A stretch of DNA of 14,747 nt, from positions 1-14,747 of the forward strand of contig CAAEVD010000085.1 of NCBI GenBank assembly GCA_900759435.1, in the 5' to 3' direction. Each line of letters starts with the position of its first letter. Within the stretch, counting starts at the first letter, position 1. This DNA comes from an uncultured Collinsella sp. (GTDB lineage: Bacteria > Actinomycetota > Coriobacteriia > Coriobacteriales > Coriobacteriaceae). Both the position numbers and the translations under genes were made by a program. Below the pieces are notes generated by a model that was not told the origin of the DNA, did not search any database, and saw only the letters and a program-made list of their open reading frames with translations. Of the stretch, positions 1 through 8,223 are shown piece after piece.

Positions 1-375
1 GCCTATAAGTACAACGGCAAGGGCAAGAAGAAGCGCCTGGAGGCCAAGATCAACAGCGATTCGGATTTGGCTCTTGTTCGCAACGGCATGCACGATGTGA
101 TTTACTCCGCGTCGACTTCGACCGCCGCGCACTTTAACTCCCTGACCCCCACGGTCTACGGCAAGTCCGGTACGGGCGAGAAGAGCGGCGAGGACGATTA
201 CGCGTGGTTTTGTGCCTACGCGCCGGCCGATGATCCCAAGTACGTGATTGCCACCATCTTGGAACAGGGCGGTGGCGGCTCCGATACCGCGTTGCACGTC
301 GTGCGCGATGTCCTCGGTGCGATTTATGGCGAGCCCGACACGTCGACGGCCACGGGCGATTCCTCGGTTCGATAG
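1..375 (+). CDS. mrdA: Class B penicillin-binding protein (PBP2-type transpeptidase), C-terminal end only
   Basis: The reading frame is open from base 1 and ends at TAG 373-375, so only the last 124 codons are visible. The protein cross-links peptidoglycan at the outer face of the membrane. The frame carries the third penicillin-binding motif, KSG, within GKSGTGE at bases 160-180. It is followed by the usual end of the transpeptidase domain (a WFCAYAP strand, then VIATILEQGGGG). The tail after the last helix is short and hydrophilic. The catalytic SxxK and SxN motifs lie upstream of the window. The next gene, rodA, starts 9 bp after the stop, and its Shine-Dalgarno AGGAGG overlaps the stop codon. 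A PBP2-RodA pair is the elongation transpeptidase with its glycosyltransferase, which favours mrdA. An FtsI-type protein paired with FtsW is the alternative, because the visible part alone cannot separate the two. Confidence 0.8.
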   Translation, partial: AYKYNGKGKKKRLEAKINSDSDLALVRNGMHDVIYSASTSTAAHFNSLTPTVYGKSGTGEKSGEDDYAWFCAYAPADDPKYVIATILEQGGGGSDTALHVVRDVLGAIYGEPDTSTATGDSSVR

Positions 376-384
376 GAGGTTGCG

Positions 385-1611
385 ATGGACTTTTCGCCGG
401 CGGACCTGTTCCGCTCAACCAAAACCGGCTCCCGCAGCAGCCTGGACCGCGTCAACAAGCAGCTCTCGGCCTCGCGCGGCACGTTCCGCCAGAAGGTACA
501 TATCGGCGTGCTGCTGGCTACCGTCGCGCTCGTTGCCTATGGCGCCATCATTATTTGGTCGGCGTCGCAGTTTAAGGCCGATGCCTCGTTCTCGCGCCAC
601 CTGCTGGGCATTGGCATTGGCGCGGTGCTGGCGGTGCTCGTCTGGCGCACCGACCTGCGTGGCATTTCCAACTTTTCGACGGCTCTGCTCGTCGTCGATC
701 TCATTGTGATCTTCTCGCCCAAGATTCCGGGCCTGTCCTATACGGGCGGTCTGGGCATGACGGGCTGGATCAAGATTCCCGGTATCGGCCTGACCTTCCA
801 GCCCGTTGAGCTTGCCAAGCTCATCACCATCTTCTTTATGGCCACGCTTGGCTCGCAGTACAACGGGCGTATCGATACCGTTCGCGACTACATTAAGCTC
901 TGCGGTATGCTGTCCATTCCGTTTTTGGCCGTCGTCGCCATGGGCGACCTGGGCTCGGGTCTGGTCGTGCTGGTGTCGGGCGCCATTGTCATCTGCATGA
1001 GCGGTGCACGCCGCGAATGGGTGCTGTCGACCTTGGCCCTGCTGGTTGGTTTGATTGCGCTCATCTTGGCGCTCGACTCGGTCTTTGATTCGCTCCTTGG
1101 CCACGACGTGCTGATCAAGCAGTATCAGATGAACCGTCTGACAGTCTTCATCGACCCCGACAAAGCCGATTCGGATGATGCCTACAACCTGCAGCAGTCG
1201 CTCATTGCCGTCGGCTCGGGTGGCTTCTTTGGTAAGGGCTTGGGCCACGCGACGCAGTCGGCCGGTGGCTTTCTGCCCGAGTTCCACACAGACTTCGTCT
1301 TCGCCTTCCTGTCCGAGACGTTCGGCTTCTGCGGCTCCTTTTTGCTCCTGTGCCTCTACGTGCTGCTGATCTTTTCGACGATTCGCGTTGCCTTTAAGTG
1401 CGAGTCACTGTTCTTGCGCCTATCGTGCGTGGGTATCGTCGGCATGTGGTCGTTCCAAACCTTCGAGAACATCGGCATGTGCATTGGCATGATGCCGATT
1501 ACCGGTATTCCGCTGCCGTTTATTAGTTTTGGTTCGTCGTCGATGATGATTCAGTTGCTAACGGTGGGTATCGTACAATCCATATGGCGGCATCGTTCGG
1601 GCGCCGCGTAA
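385..1611 (+). CDS. rodA: SEDS peptidoglycan glycosyltransferase, RodA/FtsW family
   Basis: This 408-residue multi-pass membrane protein polymerises lipid II into glycan strands together with a class B PBP. About 37 hydrophilic N-terminal residues precede the first membrane helix (roughly 38-60), and many further hydrophobic segments follow. Family motifs are clear: GWIKIPGIGLTFQPVELAK (127-145), GSGGFFGKGLG (277-287), LPEFHTDFVF (297-306) and PITGIPLPFISFGSS (371-385). D303 in HTDF corresponds to the Asp known to be essential in E. coli RodA. The ATG at 385 has AGGAGG five bases upstream. The neighbouring PBP gene and the FQPVE motif favour RodA over FtsW, although the family is homologous throughout. 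The gene is probably cotranscribed with the PBP gene before it and with the gene starting at 1630. Confidence 0.92.
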   Translation: MDFSPADLFRSTKTGSRSSLDRVNKQLSASRGTFRQKVHIGVLLATVALVAYGAIIIWSASQFKADASFSRHLLGIGIGAVLAVLVWRTDLRGISNFSTALLVVDLIVIFSPKIPGLSYTGGLGMTGWIKIPGIGLTFQPVELAKLITIFFMATLGSQYNGRIDTVRDYIKLCGMLSIPFLAVVAMGDLGSGLVVLVSGAIVICMSGARREWVLSTLALLVGLIALILALDSVFDSLLGHDVLIKQYQMNRLTVFIDPDKADSDDAYNLQQSLIAVGSGGFFGKGLGHATQSAGGFLPEFHTDFVFAFLSETFGFCGSFLLLCLYVLLIFSTIRVAFKCESLFLRLSCVGIVGMWSFQTFENIGMCIGMMPITGIPLPFISFGSSSMMIQLLTVGIVQSIWRHRSGAA

Positions 1612-1629
1612 CCGCTGGAGGGGTTTGCC

Positions 1630-2559
1630 ATGAAGATTCCCGTAGATAAGTTGACCAGCGCTTTTAAGATGGGCGCGTCTGTTAAGAAGGATTCCGATAC
1701 GCCAGTGCGTGTCTCGGTTTACCTTGATTCGACTGCGTCTCGCTTTTTGGTTGAGACGGTGCGCGATGCCTTTGTGCCGCAGACGACTTCGGGCATTGTG
1801 CGTGTTGATCGCCTGGGGGAGGACCGTATCGTTCCCAAGGCCGATACCGACGTGGTGCTGGTCCTCTCGTGTGGATCCGACCGCCTGGAGAGTGCTGTGC
1901 AGGAGCTCGTGATTGCCGGCGCGCCCGTGTGCGTGCTTGCCGAGTCCGCCGTCGAGGTGCCGTTCGTTGAGGAATCTACGCCCATGCTCGGCGTGGTGGC
2001 GGCGACCGATAAGACCTATCTGCTCGAGACGCTTGCCCGCTGGATTCTCGATCGTACGGACAAGGAGACGGCTTTTGCCGCAAACTTTGCCTTTATGCGC
2101 ATCGCGGCGGCAAATCGCATCATTACCTCGTGCGCGCTCACCAACATGGCGACGGGCGCCCTGGTGTTTTTGCCGGGTGCCGACTATCCCGTGATGGCGC
2201 TGGCGCAGGTGGGCATGCTCTTTGAGCTCGCGGCTATCTTTGGGCGCGGCATTAAGCCCGAGCGTGGCTACGAGGTCGCGGGCGTGCTTGCCGGCGGTCT
2301 GGTGATTCGCACCGTCACCCGCGCATTGGTGAAGCAGACGCCGCACATTGGCTTTGTCGTTAAGGCGCTTACCGCAGCCGCGGGTACCTACGGCATGGGC
2401 CGCGCGCTCGTGTCGCTCTACGAGCGCGATGTGGACTACAGCCGTGCCAATGAGGTTGTCAACGCCACGTTCTCGCGCGTTCGCGACCTGGTGACCACGG
2501 TCGCCGGTGCCGCCCGTCCCATGAGTCCTTTCGAGGATGCATCCGATCTCGCTGCTTAG
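1630..2559 (+). CDS. Conserved hypothetical protein with DUF697-like hydrophobic C-terminal half
   Basis: I do not recognise a named function for this 309-residue protein. The C-terminal half (about 155-265) is hydrophobic, contains PGADYP (182-187) and continues as an amphipathic VMALAQVGMLFELAAIFG helix. This pattern resembles the DUF697/YcjF domains that follow GTPase domains or associate with membranes. The N-terminal half looks like a small alpha/beta fold: a strand DVVLVLS (74-80), a helix, then a strand PVCVLAES (99-106). That order recalls the later part of a GTPase fold, but there is no Walker A motif or NKxD motif, so nucleotide binding is unlikely. The ATG at 1630 has GGAGGGG seven to ten bases upstream. 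The gene sits 18 bp after rodA and 9 bp before the radical SAM gene, so it is probably part of the same operon. A role in envelope growth is only a guess from position. Confidence 0.75.
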   Translation: MKIPVDKLTSAFKMGASVKKDSDTPVRVSVYLDSTASRFLVETVRDAFVPQTTSGIVRVDRLGEDRIVPKADTDVVLVLSCGSDRLESAVQELVIAGAPVCVLAESAVEVPFVEESTPMLGVVAATDKTYLLETLARWILDRTDKETAFAANFAFMRIAAANRIITSCALTNMATGALVFLPGADYPVMALAQVGMLFELAAIFGRGIKPERGYEVAGVLAGGLVIRTVTRALVKQTPHIGFVVKALTAAAGTYGMGRALVSLYERDVDYSRANEVVNATFSRVRDLVTTVAGAARPMSPFEDASDLAA

Positions 2560-2568
2560 GGGTTTCTT

Positions 2569-4446
2569 TTGCGCGTTCCATACCAAGACTGTTTTCATCT
2601 GATCGAGCCGCTGCTCGCCAAGGTCGAAAAGCCGAGTCGCTATATCGACCACGAGTGGGGCACGCTCTCAAAGGCCGATGCCGACTATCGCTGCTGCATG
2701 ATCTATCCGGACGTGTATGAGGTCGGTCTGCCCAACCAGGGCATCGCCATACTCTACAACATCCTTAATCAGGCCGAGGGCATTTCCTGCGAGCGCGGCT
2801 ACGTGCCGTGGCCCGATATGGGCGATGCCATGCGCGAGGCGGGGATTCCGCTGCTGTCGCTCGAGGGCGCAGCGCCCGTGGCATCGTTCGACATCGTCGG
2901 CATGCACGTGCCGCACGAGATGGCTGTGACGAACTTCCTCGAAGCGCTCGATCTCGCCGGCATTCCGCTGTTGGCGGCCGACCGTACCGAGGACGATCCC
3001 ATCATCGTCGCCGGTGGCCCCTCGGTCTATAACCCCGAGCCGTATGCGGCCTTCTTCGATGCCATCCTCATTGGCGAGGGCGAGGAGTCGCTGCTCGAGA
3101 TCTGCCAGCTGCATCGCCGCTTGCGCGACGAGGGCGTCTCGCGCACTCAGATTGTCGAGCAGCTCGCGACGGTCGCTGGTACCTATGTGCCGTCCCTGTA
3201 TGAGGTGCGTCATGACGAGCCCTGCTCGCCGCATGGCTACACCGTGCCGCGCGAGGGCAAGGACGTCCCGCCGGTTGTCTACAAGCGCGTCGTCGAGGAC
3301 TTTGGTGCCACCAATCCGCTTTCTCAGTCGTGCGTGCCGTATGCGCAGCTCGTCCATGATCGCCTGTCTATCGAGATCCTGCGTGGCTGCGCCCGCGGCT
3401 GCCGTTTTTGCCAGGCAGGCATGACGTATCGTCCGGTACGCGAGCGCTCGGCCGACCAGATCGTGTCATCGGTGATTCAGGGCTTGGAAAAGACTGGCTA
3501 TGACGAGGTGTCGCTTACCTCGCTTTCGACGACCGACCACTCCTGTATCCGCGACGTGCTCGGCAGGCTTAACCGTCGTCTGGAGGACACGGGCATTCGC
3601 GTGTCCATTCCCTCGCAGCGCCTGGATTCATTTGGCGTTGATATGGCCGAGTCGGTCGCTGGCGAAAAGAAGGGCGGCCTGACGTTCGCGCCCGAGGCGG
3701 GCAGCCAGCGTATGCGCGACATCATCAACAAGAATGTGACCGAGGAGGACTTGGATCGCGCGGCCAAGGCAGCCTTCGAGGCCGGCTGGAACCGCATGAA
3801 GCTCTACTTCATGATGGGCCTTCCCGGCGAGCGCGACGAGGACATCGTGGCTATCGCCAACCTGGCCGATCACGTGCTGGAGCTCGGCCGCTCCGTGGTG
3901 CCCAAGGCGCGCCGCGGGTCTATCTCGGTGTCTATCTCTGTTTCGGTCTTTATCCCCAAGGCGGCAACGCCCTTCCAGTGGTGCCCGCAGCTCGATTACG
4001 ACGACGTCAAGCGCCGCCAGAAGCTGCTCATCACGAGCGTGCGCAACCGCGCCGTTCGCGTGCACTACCACGATGCGGAGACCTCGCTTATCGAGGCTGC
4101 GCTCTCCCGTGCCGGTCGCGATATGACGCCGGTCATCATCGATGCCTGGCGTGCGGGCTCGCGCTTCGACGCCTGGGTGGAGCACTTCTCGCTCGACAAC
4201 TGGAAGGAGGCCGCTGCCAAAAACGGCATCGACCTCAACGAGCTGGTGCACCTGCCCTACGAGCTGGACTGGCGCCTGCCCTGGGAGCACGTGAGCCCCG
4301 GCTGCTCGCGCGGCTTCCTCGAGCGCGAGTACCGCCGTTCGCTCGAGGGTGTCACGACGCCCGATTGCACCCGCACGTCGTGCACCGGCTGCGGAATCTG
4401 CCCCACGCTCCACGCAAAGAACGTATTGATGGGTGATCGCGCATGA
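2569..4446 (+). CDS. Uncharacterised radical SAM protein (TIGR03960-like) with B12-binding-like N-terminal domain
   Basis: This 625-residue protein starts at TTG 2569, preceded by AGGGGT at 2558-2564. The N-terminal half (about 35-200) has the Rossmann-type layout seen in B12-binding radical SAM enzymes, with GGPSVYNPEPYAAFFDAILIG, but no DxHxxG cobalamin-ligand motif is visible. The radical SAM core holds the 4Fe-4S motif CX3CX2C: C274, C278 and C281 in RGCARGCRFC. Downstream landmarks are FAPEAGSQRMRDIINKN and KLYFMMGLPGE, typical of the barrel. The C-terminus has a second cysteine group (C600, C605, C608, C611) that could bind another metal cluster. The reaction and substrate are not known for this family. 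It overlaps the DUF2344 gene by 4 bp (ATGA), and in other bacteria the two are often fused or adjacent and lie near rplU. RNA or ribosome modification is a plausible but unproven role. Confidence 0.88.
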   Translation: MRVPYQDCFHLIEPLLAKVEKPSRYIDHEWGTLSKADADYRCCMIYPDVYEVGLPNQGIAILYNILNQAEGISCERGYVPWPDMGDAMREAGIPLLSLEGAAPVASFDIVGMHVPHEMAVTNFLEALDLAGIPLLAADRTEDDPIIVAGGPSVYNPEPYAAFFDAILIGEGEESLLEICQLHRRLRDEGVSRTQIVEQLATVAGTYVPSLYEVRHDEPCSPHGYTVPREGKDVPPVVYKRVVEDFGATNPLSQSCVPYAQLVHDRLSIEILRGCARGCRFCQAGMTYRPVRERSADQIVSSVIQGLEKTGYDEVSLTSLSTTDHSCIRDVLGRLNRRLEDTGIRVSIPSQRLDSFGVDMAESVAGEKKGGLTFAPEAGSQRMRDIINKNVTEEDLDRAAKAAFEAGWNRMKLYFMMGLPGERDEDIVAIANLADHVLELGRSVVPKARRGSISVSISVSVFIPKAATPFQWCPQLDYDDVKRRQKLLITSVRNRAVRVHYHDAETSLIEAALSRAGRDMTPVIIDAWRAGSRFDAWVEHFSLDNWKEAAAKNGIDLNELVHLPYELDWRLPWEHVSPGCSRGFLEREYRRSLEGVTTPDCTRTSCTGCGICPTLHAKNVLMGDRA

Positions 4447-5255
4447 GTGAGCGCTTGACCGACAATCCCACGCTCTTTAGGCTGCGCGTTCGCTACGGCA
4501 AGCGTGATCGCCTTAAGTACCTGGGCCATCTGGAACTAATCCATACCATTGAGCGCATCGTGCGCCGTGCGGGCCTGCCCTATGCCGTGACGCAGGGCTT
4601 CTCGCCGCATATGCGCGTGGGCTTTTCGTCGGCGCTGCCCGTTGGCACGTCGTCGACCTGCGAGTGGTATGACCTGTTTATGACCGAGTTCGTCGCTCTC
4701 GACGAGGCCTTTGAGCGCCTAGCCGCTGCATCGCCTGCCGATCTGGCGCCTATCGAGGCTGCCTACATCGACGTGCGCACGCCGGCACTGACAGCCCAGC
4801 TTACGCGTCTGTCGTATCGCATCGACTTGCACCTGGACCCCGAGGCCCCCGTGAGCGCCGACGAGGTGCGCGCTGCGATCGACACGCTGCGTGCGGGTCA
4901 TGGCATTGACTATGCGCGCGGCAAAAAGAGCAAACGCCTGGACTTGGATCATACGCTCGTGGGCTATGAGCTCACGGCAGGGGAGCGCCCGGACCATCTG
5001 GTGCTTATGCTCGACACCCATGCCGACAACGAGGGCTCCATGCGTCCGGAGATTTTGCTTTCTGCTGCTGATGTTTTGTTGCAGGGCTTGACCCCGGGCG
5101 TGGATGCACCTATTGTTTCCACCGGTATGCAAGACCTCGTGACCATCTGCTCCTACGATGTCGAGCGTCAGAATCAAGCATGCGAAGACGACGAGGGCCG
5201 ACTCGTCAGCCCCATACCTGTGCGAACTTGTGGATTTGCTCCACATACTCGTTGA
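4443..5255 (+). CDS. Radical SAM-linked protein, DUF2344 (TIGR03936-like)
   Basis: This 270-residue protein starts at an ATG that overlaps the stop of the radical SAM gene, so the two are translationally coupled. The N-terminal 80 residues carry the family pattern: RVRYGKRDRLKYLGHLELI, then RRAGLPYAVTQGFSPHMRVGF, then ALPVGTSS. No cofactor-binding motif is visible. The family is known only as a neighbour or fusion partner of the radical SAM protein encoded upstream, so it may be a substrate-binding or scaffold subunit. The last 30 or so residues (rich in Asp, Glu and Arg, ending CGFAPHTR) look less conserved in style. The stop codon TGA lies inside the -35 hexamer of the promoter for rplU. 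The 6-bp inverted repeat near the end (5229-5234 with 5240-5245) lacks a T tract and is not a convincing terminator. Confidence 0.85.
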   Translation: MSERLTDNPTLFRLRVRYGKRDRLKYLGHLELIHTIERIVRRAGLPYAVTQGFSPHMRVGFSSALPVGTSSTCEWYDLFMTEFVALDEAFERLAAASPADLAPIEAAYIDVRTPALTAQLTRLSYRIDLHLDPEAPVSADEVRAAIDTLRAGHGIDYARGKKSKRLDLDHTLVGYELTAGERPDHLVLMLDTHADNEGSMRPEILLSAADVLLQGLTPGVDAPIVSTGMQDLVTICSYDVERQNQACEDDEGRLVSPIPVRTCGFAPHTR

Positions 5256-5280
5256 CGGGGGTATTATCGCCTGCTACTAT
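5252..5280 (+). promoter_or_regulatory. Predicted sigma-70-type promoter for rplU-rpmA
   Basis: A -35 TTGACG (5252-5257) and a -10 TACTAT (5275-5280) are separated by exactly 17 bp, and TG two bases before the -10 makes it an extended -10 element. Transcription should begin near 5287, giving a leader of about 36 bases before rplU. The -35 hexamer contains the TGA stop codon of the DUF2344 gene. This is the best promoter match in the window, in keeping with the high expression expected of ribosomal protein genes. Confidence 0.75.
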
Positions 5281-5322
5281 ATTCGGCTGTTGCACTAACT
5301 GATGCATGAAGGGCAAGTAAAC

Positions 5323-5697
5323 ATGTACGCAATCGTTAACACGGGCGGCAAGCAGTACAAGGTCGCCACCGACGATGTCATCACCGTCGAGAAGATCGAG
5401 GGCAATGAGGGCGACAAGGTCACCCTGCCGGTCATCTTCCTCAACGATGGTAAGAAGATCGTCACCGATCCCGACAAGCTGGCCAAGGCCAAGGTTACCG
5501 CTCAGATCGTTGAGCAGTTCAAGGGCGAGAAGCAGCTGGTCTTCAAGTTCCACAAGCGTAAGCGCTATCGTCGTCTGAAGGGTCACCGTCAGCAGCTCAC
5601 CAAGCTGAAGATCGTGAAGGTCCAGGCTACGTCCCGCGCCAAGAAGGCTGTCAAGGCAGAGGCCGAGGCTGTTGCCGAGGCTCCCGTCGCCGAGTAG
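5323..5697 (+). CDS. rplU: 50S ribosomal protein L21
   Basis: L21 binds 23S rRNA in the large subunit. The frame begins MYAIVNTGGKQYKV, the standard L21 start, and contains the basic segment KFHKRKRYRRLKGHRQ (75-90), also standard. I chose ATG 5323 because GAAGGG (5308-5313) lies nine bases upstream and the family begins there. An in-frame ATG at 5302 would add seven unconserved residues and has no Shine-Dalgarno. The protein is 124 residues, about 20 longer than the usual 103. The extra C-terminal part (about 102-124) is rich in Ala, Glu, Lys and Val and resembles the tail on S16 in this same window. It is followed after 33 bp by rpmA, the usual partner. Confidence 0.96.
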   Translation: MYAIVNTGGKQYKVATDDVITVEKIEGNEGDKVTLPVIFLNDGKKIVTDPDKLAKAKVTAQIVEQFKGEKQLVFKFHKRKRYRRLKGHRQQLTKLKIVKVQATSRAKKAVKAEAEAVAEAPVAE

Positions 5698-5730
5698 ATT
5701 ACACTCGTAACGAAAGAGTAGGTATACACA

Positions 5731-5988
5731 ATGGCACACAAAAAAGGACTCGGTTCCTCCCGTAATGGCCGTGACTCCCGCGGTCAGCGCCTTGGCACGA
5801 AGCGCTTCGCCGGCCAGACGGTAACCACGGGCACGATTCTCGTCCGTCAGCACGGCACGCACATCCACCCGGGTGAGAACGTTGGCCGTGGCAAGGACGA
5901 CACGCTGTTCGCGCTGGTCGACGGTACCGTTGAGTTCCACAAGGGTATCAAGCACAGGGTCAGCGTACGCCCGCTCGCGAACGCGTAA
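5731..5988 (+). CDS. rpmA: 50S ribosomal protein L27
   Basis: L27 is an 85-residue protein whose N-terminal tail reaches the peptidyl transferase centre. The sequence starts [20 protein letters not shown] and contains the usual [20 protein letters not shown] segment, so identity and length match the family. The ATG has a modest Shine-Dalgarno (GAGTAGG, eight bases upstream). The N-terminus begins directly with the mature AHKKG form. It lacks the short leader that Firmicutes L27 carries and that the Prp protease removes, and no prp gene lies between rplU and rpmA. An intrinsic terminator follows at 6014-6056. Confidence 0.97.
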   Translation: MAHKKGLGSSRNGRDSRGQRLGTKRFAGQTVTTGTILVRQHGTHIHPGENVGRGKDDTLFALVDGTVEFHKGIKHRVSVRPLANA

Positions 5989-6013
5989 TTCACCCTTCAT
6001 AGAGCACATATGT

Positions 6014-6056
6014 GGGAGGCACTTGAGTTTTAGGATTCAAGGGTCTCCCTCTTTTT
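6014..6056 (+). terminator. Rho-independent terminator between rpmA and obgE
   Basis: The arm GGGAGGCACTTGA (6014-6026) pairs with TCAAGGGTCTCCC (6037-6049) over 13 positions with one mismatch and one G-U pair. The loop is 10 bases, and TCTTTTT (6050-6056) follows at once. This should end most transcription from the rplU promoter. The Shine-Dalgarno of obgE (AGGAGG, 6059-6064) begins three bases after the T tract, and I found no convincing promoter between rpmA and obgE. Expression of obgE may therefore depend on read-through past this hairpin. Confidence 0.85.
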
Positions 6057-6060
6057 GTAG

Positions 6061-7530
<1,470 letters not shown>

Positions 7531-7533
7531 GTC

Positions 7534-8211
7534 ATGTCGCTGCGCGGTGGAATTGGTCTGCCTGAGCTGCCTATCAAGGATGGGCAGGAGTTTCGGCTTG
7601 GCATTATGGGTGGCACCTTCGACCCGATTCATTACGGGCACTTGGTTACTGCTGAGCAGGCGCGCGAGTCGCTCGACTTGGACGCCGTGCTCTTTATGCC
7701 GGCCGGCTCTCCCGCCTTTAAGCTCGACAAACCGGTGACGCCTGCCGAGGACCGTTATGCCATGACGGTCCTCGCAACCGCTGCGAATCCGGCTTTTTTG
7801 GCGAGCCGTTTCGAGATCGACCGTCCTGGCGTGACCTATACGGCCGATACGCTTCATGCCCTTCGCGACTTTTACCCGCCTCAGGTAAAGCTCTACTTTA
7901 TTACGGGCGCCGACGCGATTATCGATATTGTGACCTGGCACAATGCTGATGAGATTGCCGAACTGGCAACCTTTATTGCTGCGACACGTCCCGGCTTTGA
8001 CATCGATACTGCTCGCGCACGAATCAAAGAGTCGGGCCTGCCGTTTGACGTGCGTTATATCCAGATTCCGGCGCTGGCGATCAGCTCGACCAACATTCGC
8101 AAGCGAGTTGCCCGTGGCATGAGCGTGCGCTATCTTACGAGCGAGTCCGTGCTCGGCTATATTCGCAAACGCGGGCTGTATACCGATCTGGGTCAAGAAG
8201 ATTTTGAGTGA
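7534..8211 (+). CDS. nadD: Nicotinate-nucleotide adenylyltransferase
   Basis: NadD transfers AMP from ATP to nicotinate mononucleotide to form deamido-NAD, a late step of NAD synthesis in the cytoplasm. The 225-residue protein has the nucleotidyltransferase motif GGTFDPIHYGH (26-36) and the second nucleotide-binding motif SSTNIR (184-189). The end, YIRKRGLY, is also typical. About 20 residues precede the first strand, slightly more than usual. The ATG at 7534 lies 3 bp after the obgE stop, with GGAGGG inside the end of obgE about ten bases upstream, so translation is probably coupled. The order obgE-nadD-yqeK-rsfS is widely conserved in Gram-positive bacteria. Confidence 0.95.
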   Translation: MSLRGGIGLPELPIKDGQEFRLGIMGGTFDPIHYGHLVTAEQARESLDLDAVLFMPAGSPAFKLDKPVTPAEDRYAMTVLATAANPAFLASRFEIDRPGVTYTADTLHALRDFYPPQVKLYFITGADAIIDIVTWHNADEIAELATFIAATRPGFDIDTARARIKESGLPFDVRYIQIPALAISSTNIRKRVARGMSVRYLTSESVLGYIRKRGLYTDLGQEDFE

Positions 8212-8223
8212 TGGGGGTCTCCG

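Noticed and set aside
1558..2652. A 364-codon minus-strand frame opposite the DUF697-like gene
   Set aside because: The + strand frame has a good ribosome binding site and operon spacing, and the antisense product is rich in His, Arg and Gly with no fold-like pattern.
3628..4413. A 261-codon minus-strand frame opposite the radical SAM gene
   Set aside because: The sense frame has firm radical SAM motifs; the antisense frame is a composition shadow.
5229..5245. Hairpin TGTGGA/TCCACA near the end of the DUF2344 gene as a terminator
   Set aside because: The stem is only 6 bp and no T tract follows; the rplU promoter starts seven bases later.
5291..5306. TGCA...TGCA pairing in the rplU leader as an autoregulatory element
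   Set aside because: A 4-bp stem in a leader of about 36 bases is too weak to support a regulatory structure.
5302..5322. Earlier in-frame ATG for rplU
   Set aside because: It has no ribosome binding site and adds residues not found in L21; the GAAGGG site and the conserved MYAIV start support 5323.
6001..6012. CATATG near 6007 as a -10 for obgE
   Set aside because: No -35 lies at a workable distance and the site sits just before the terminator stem.
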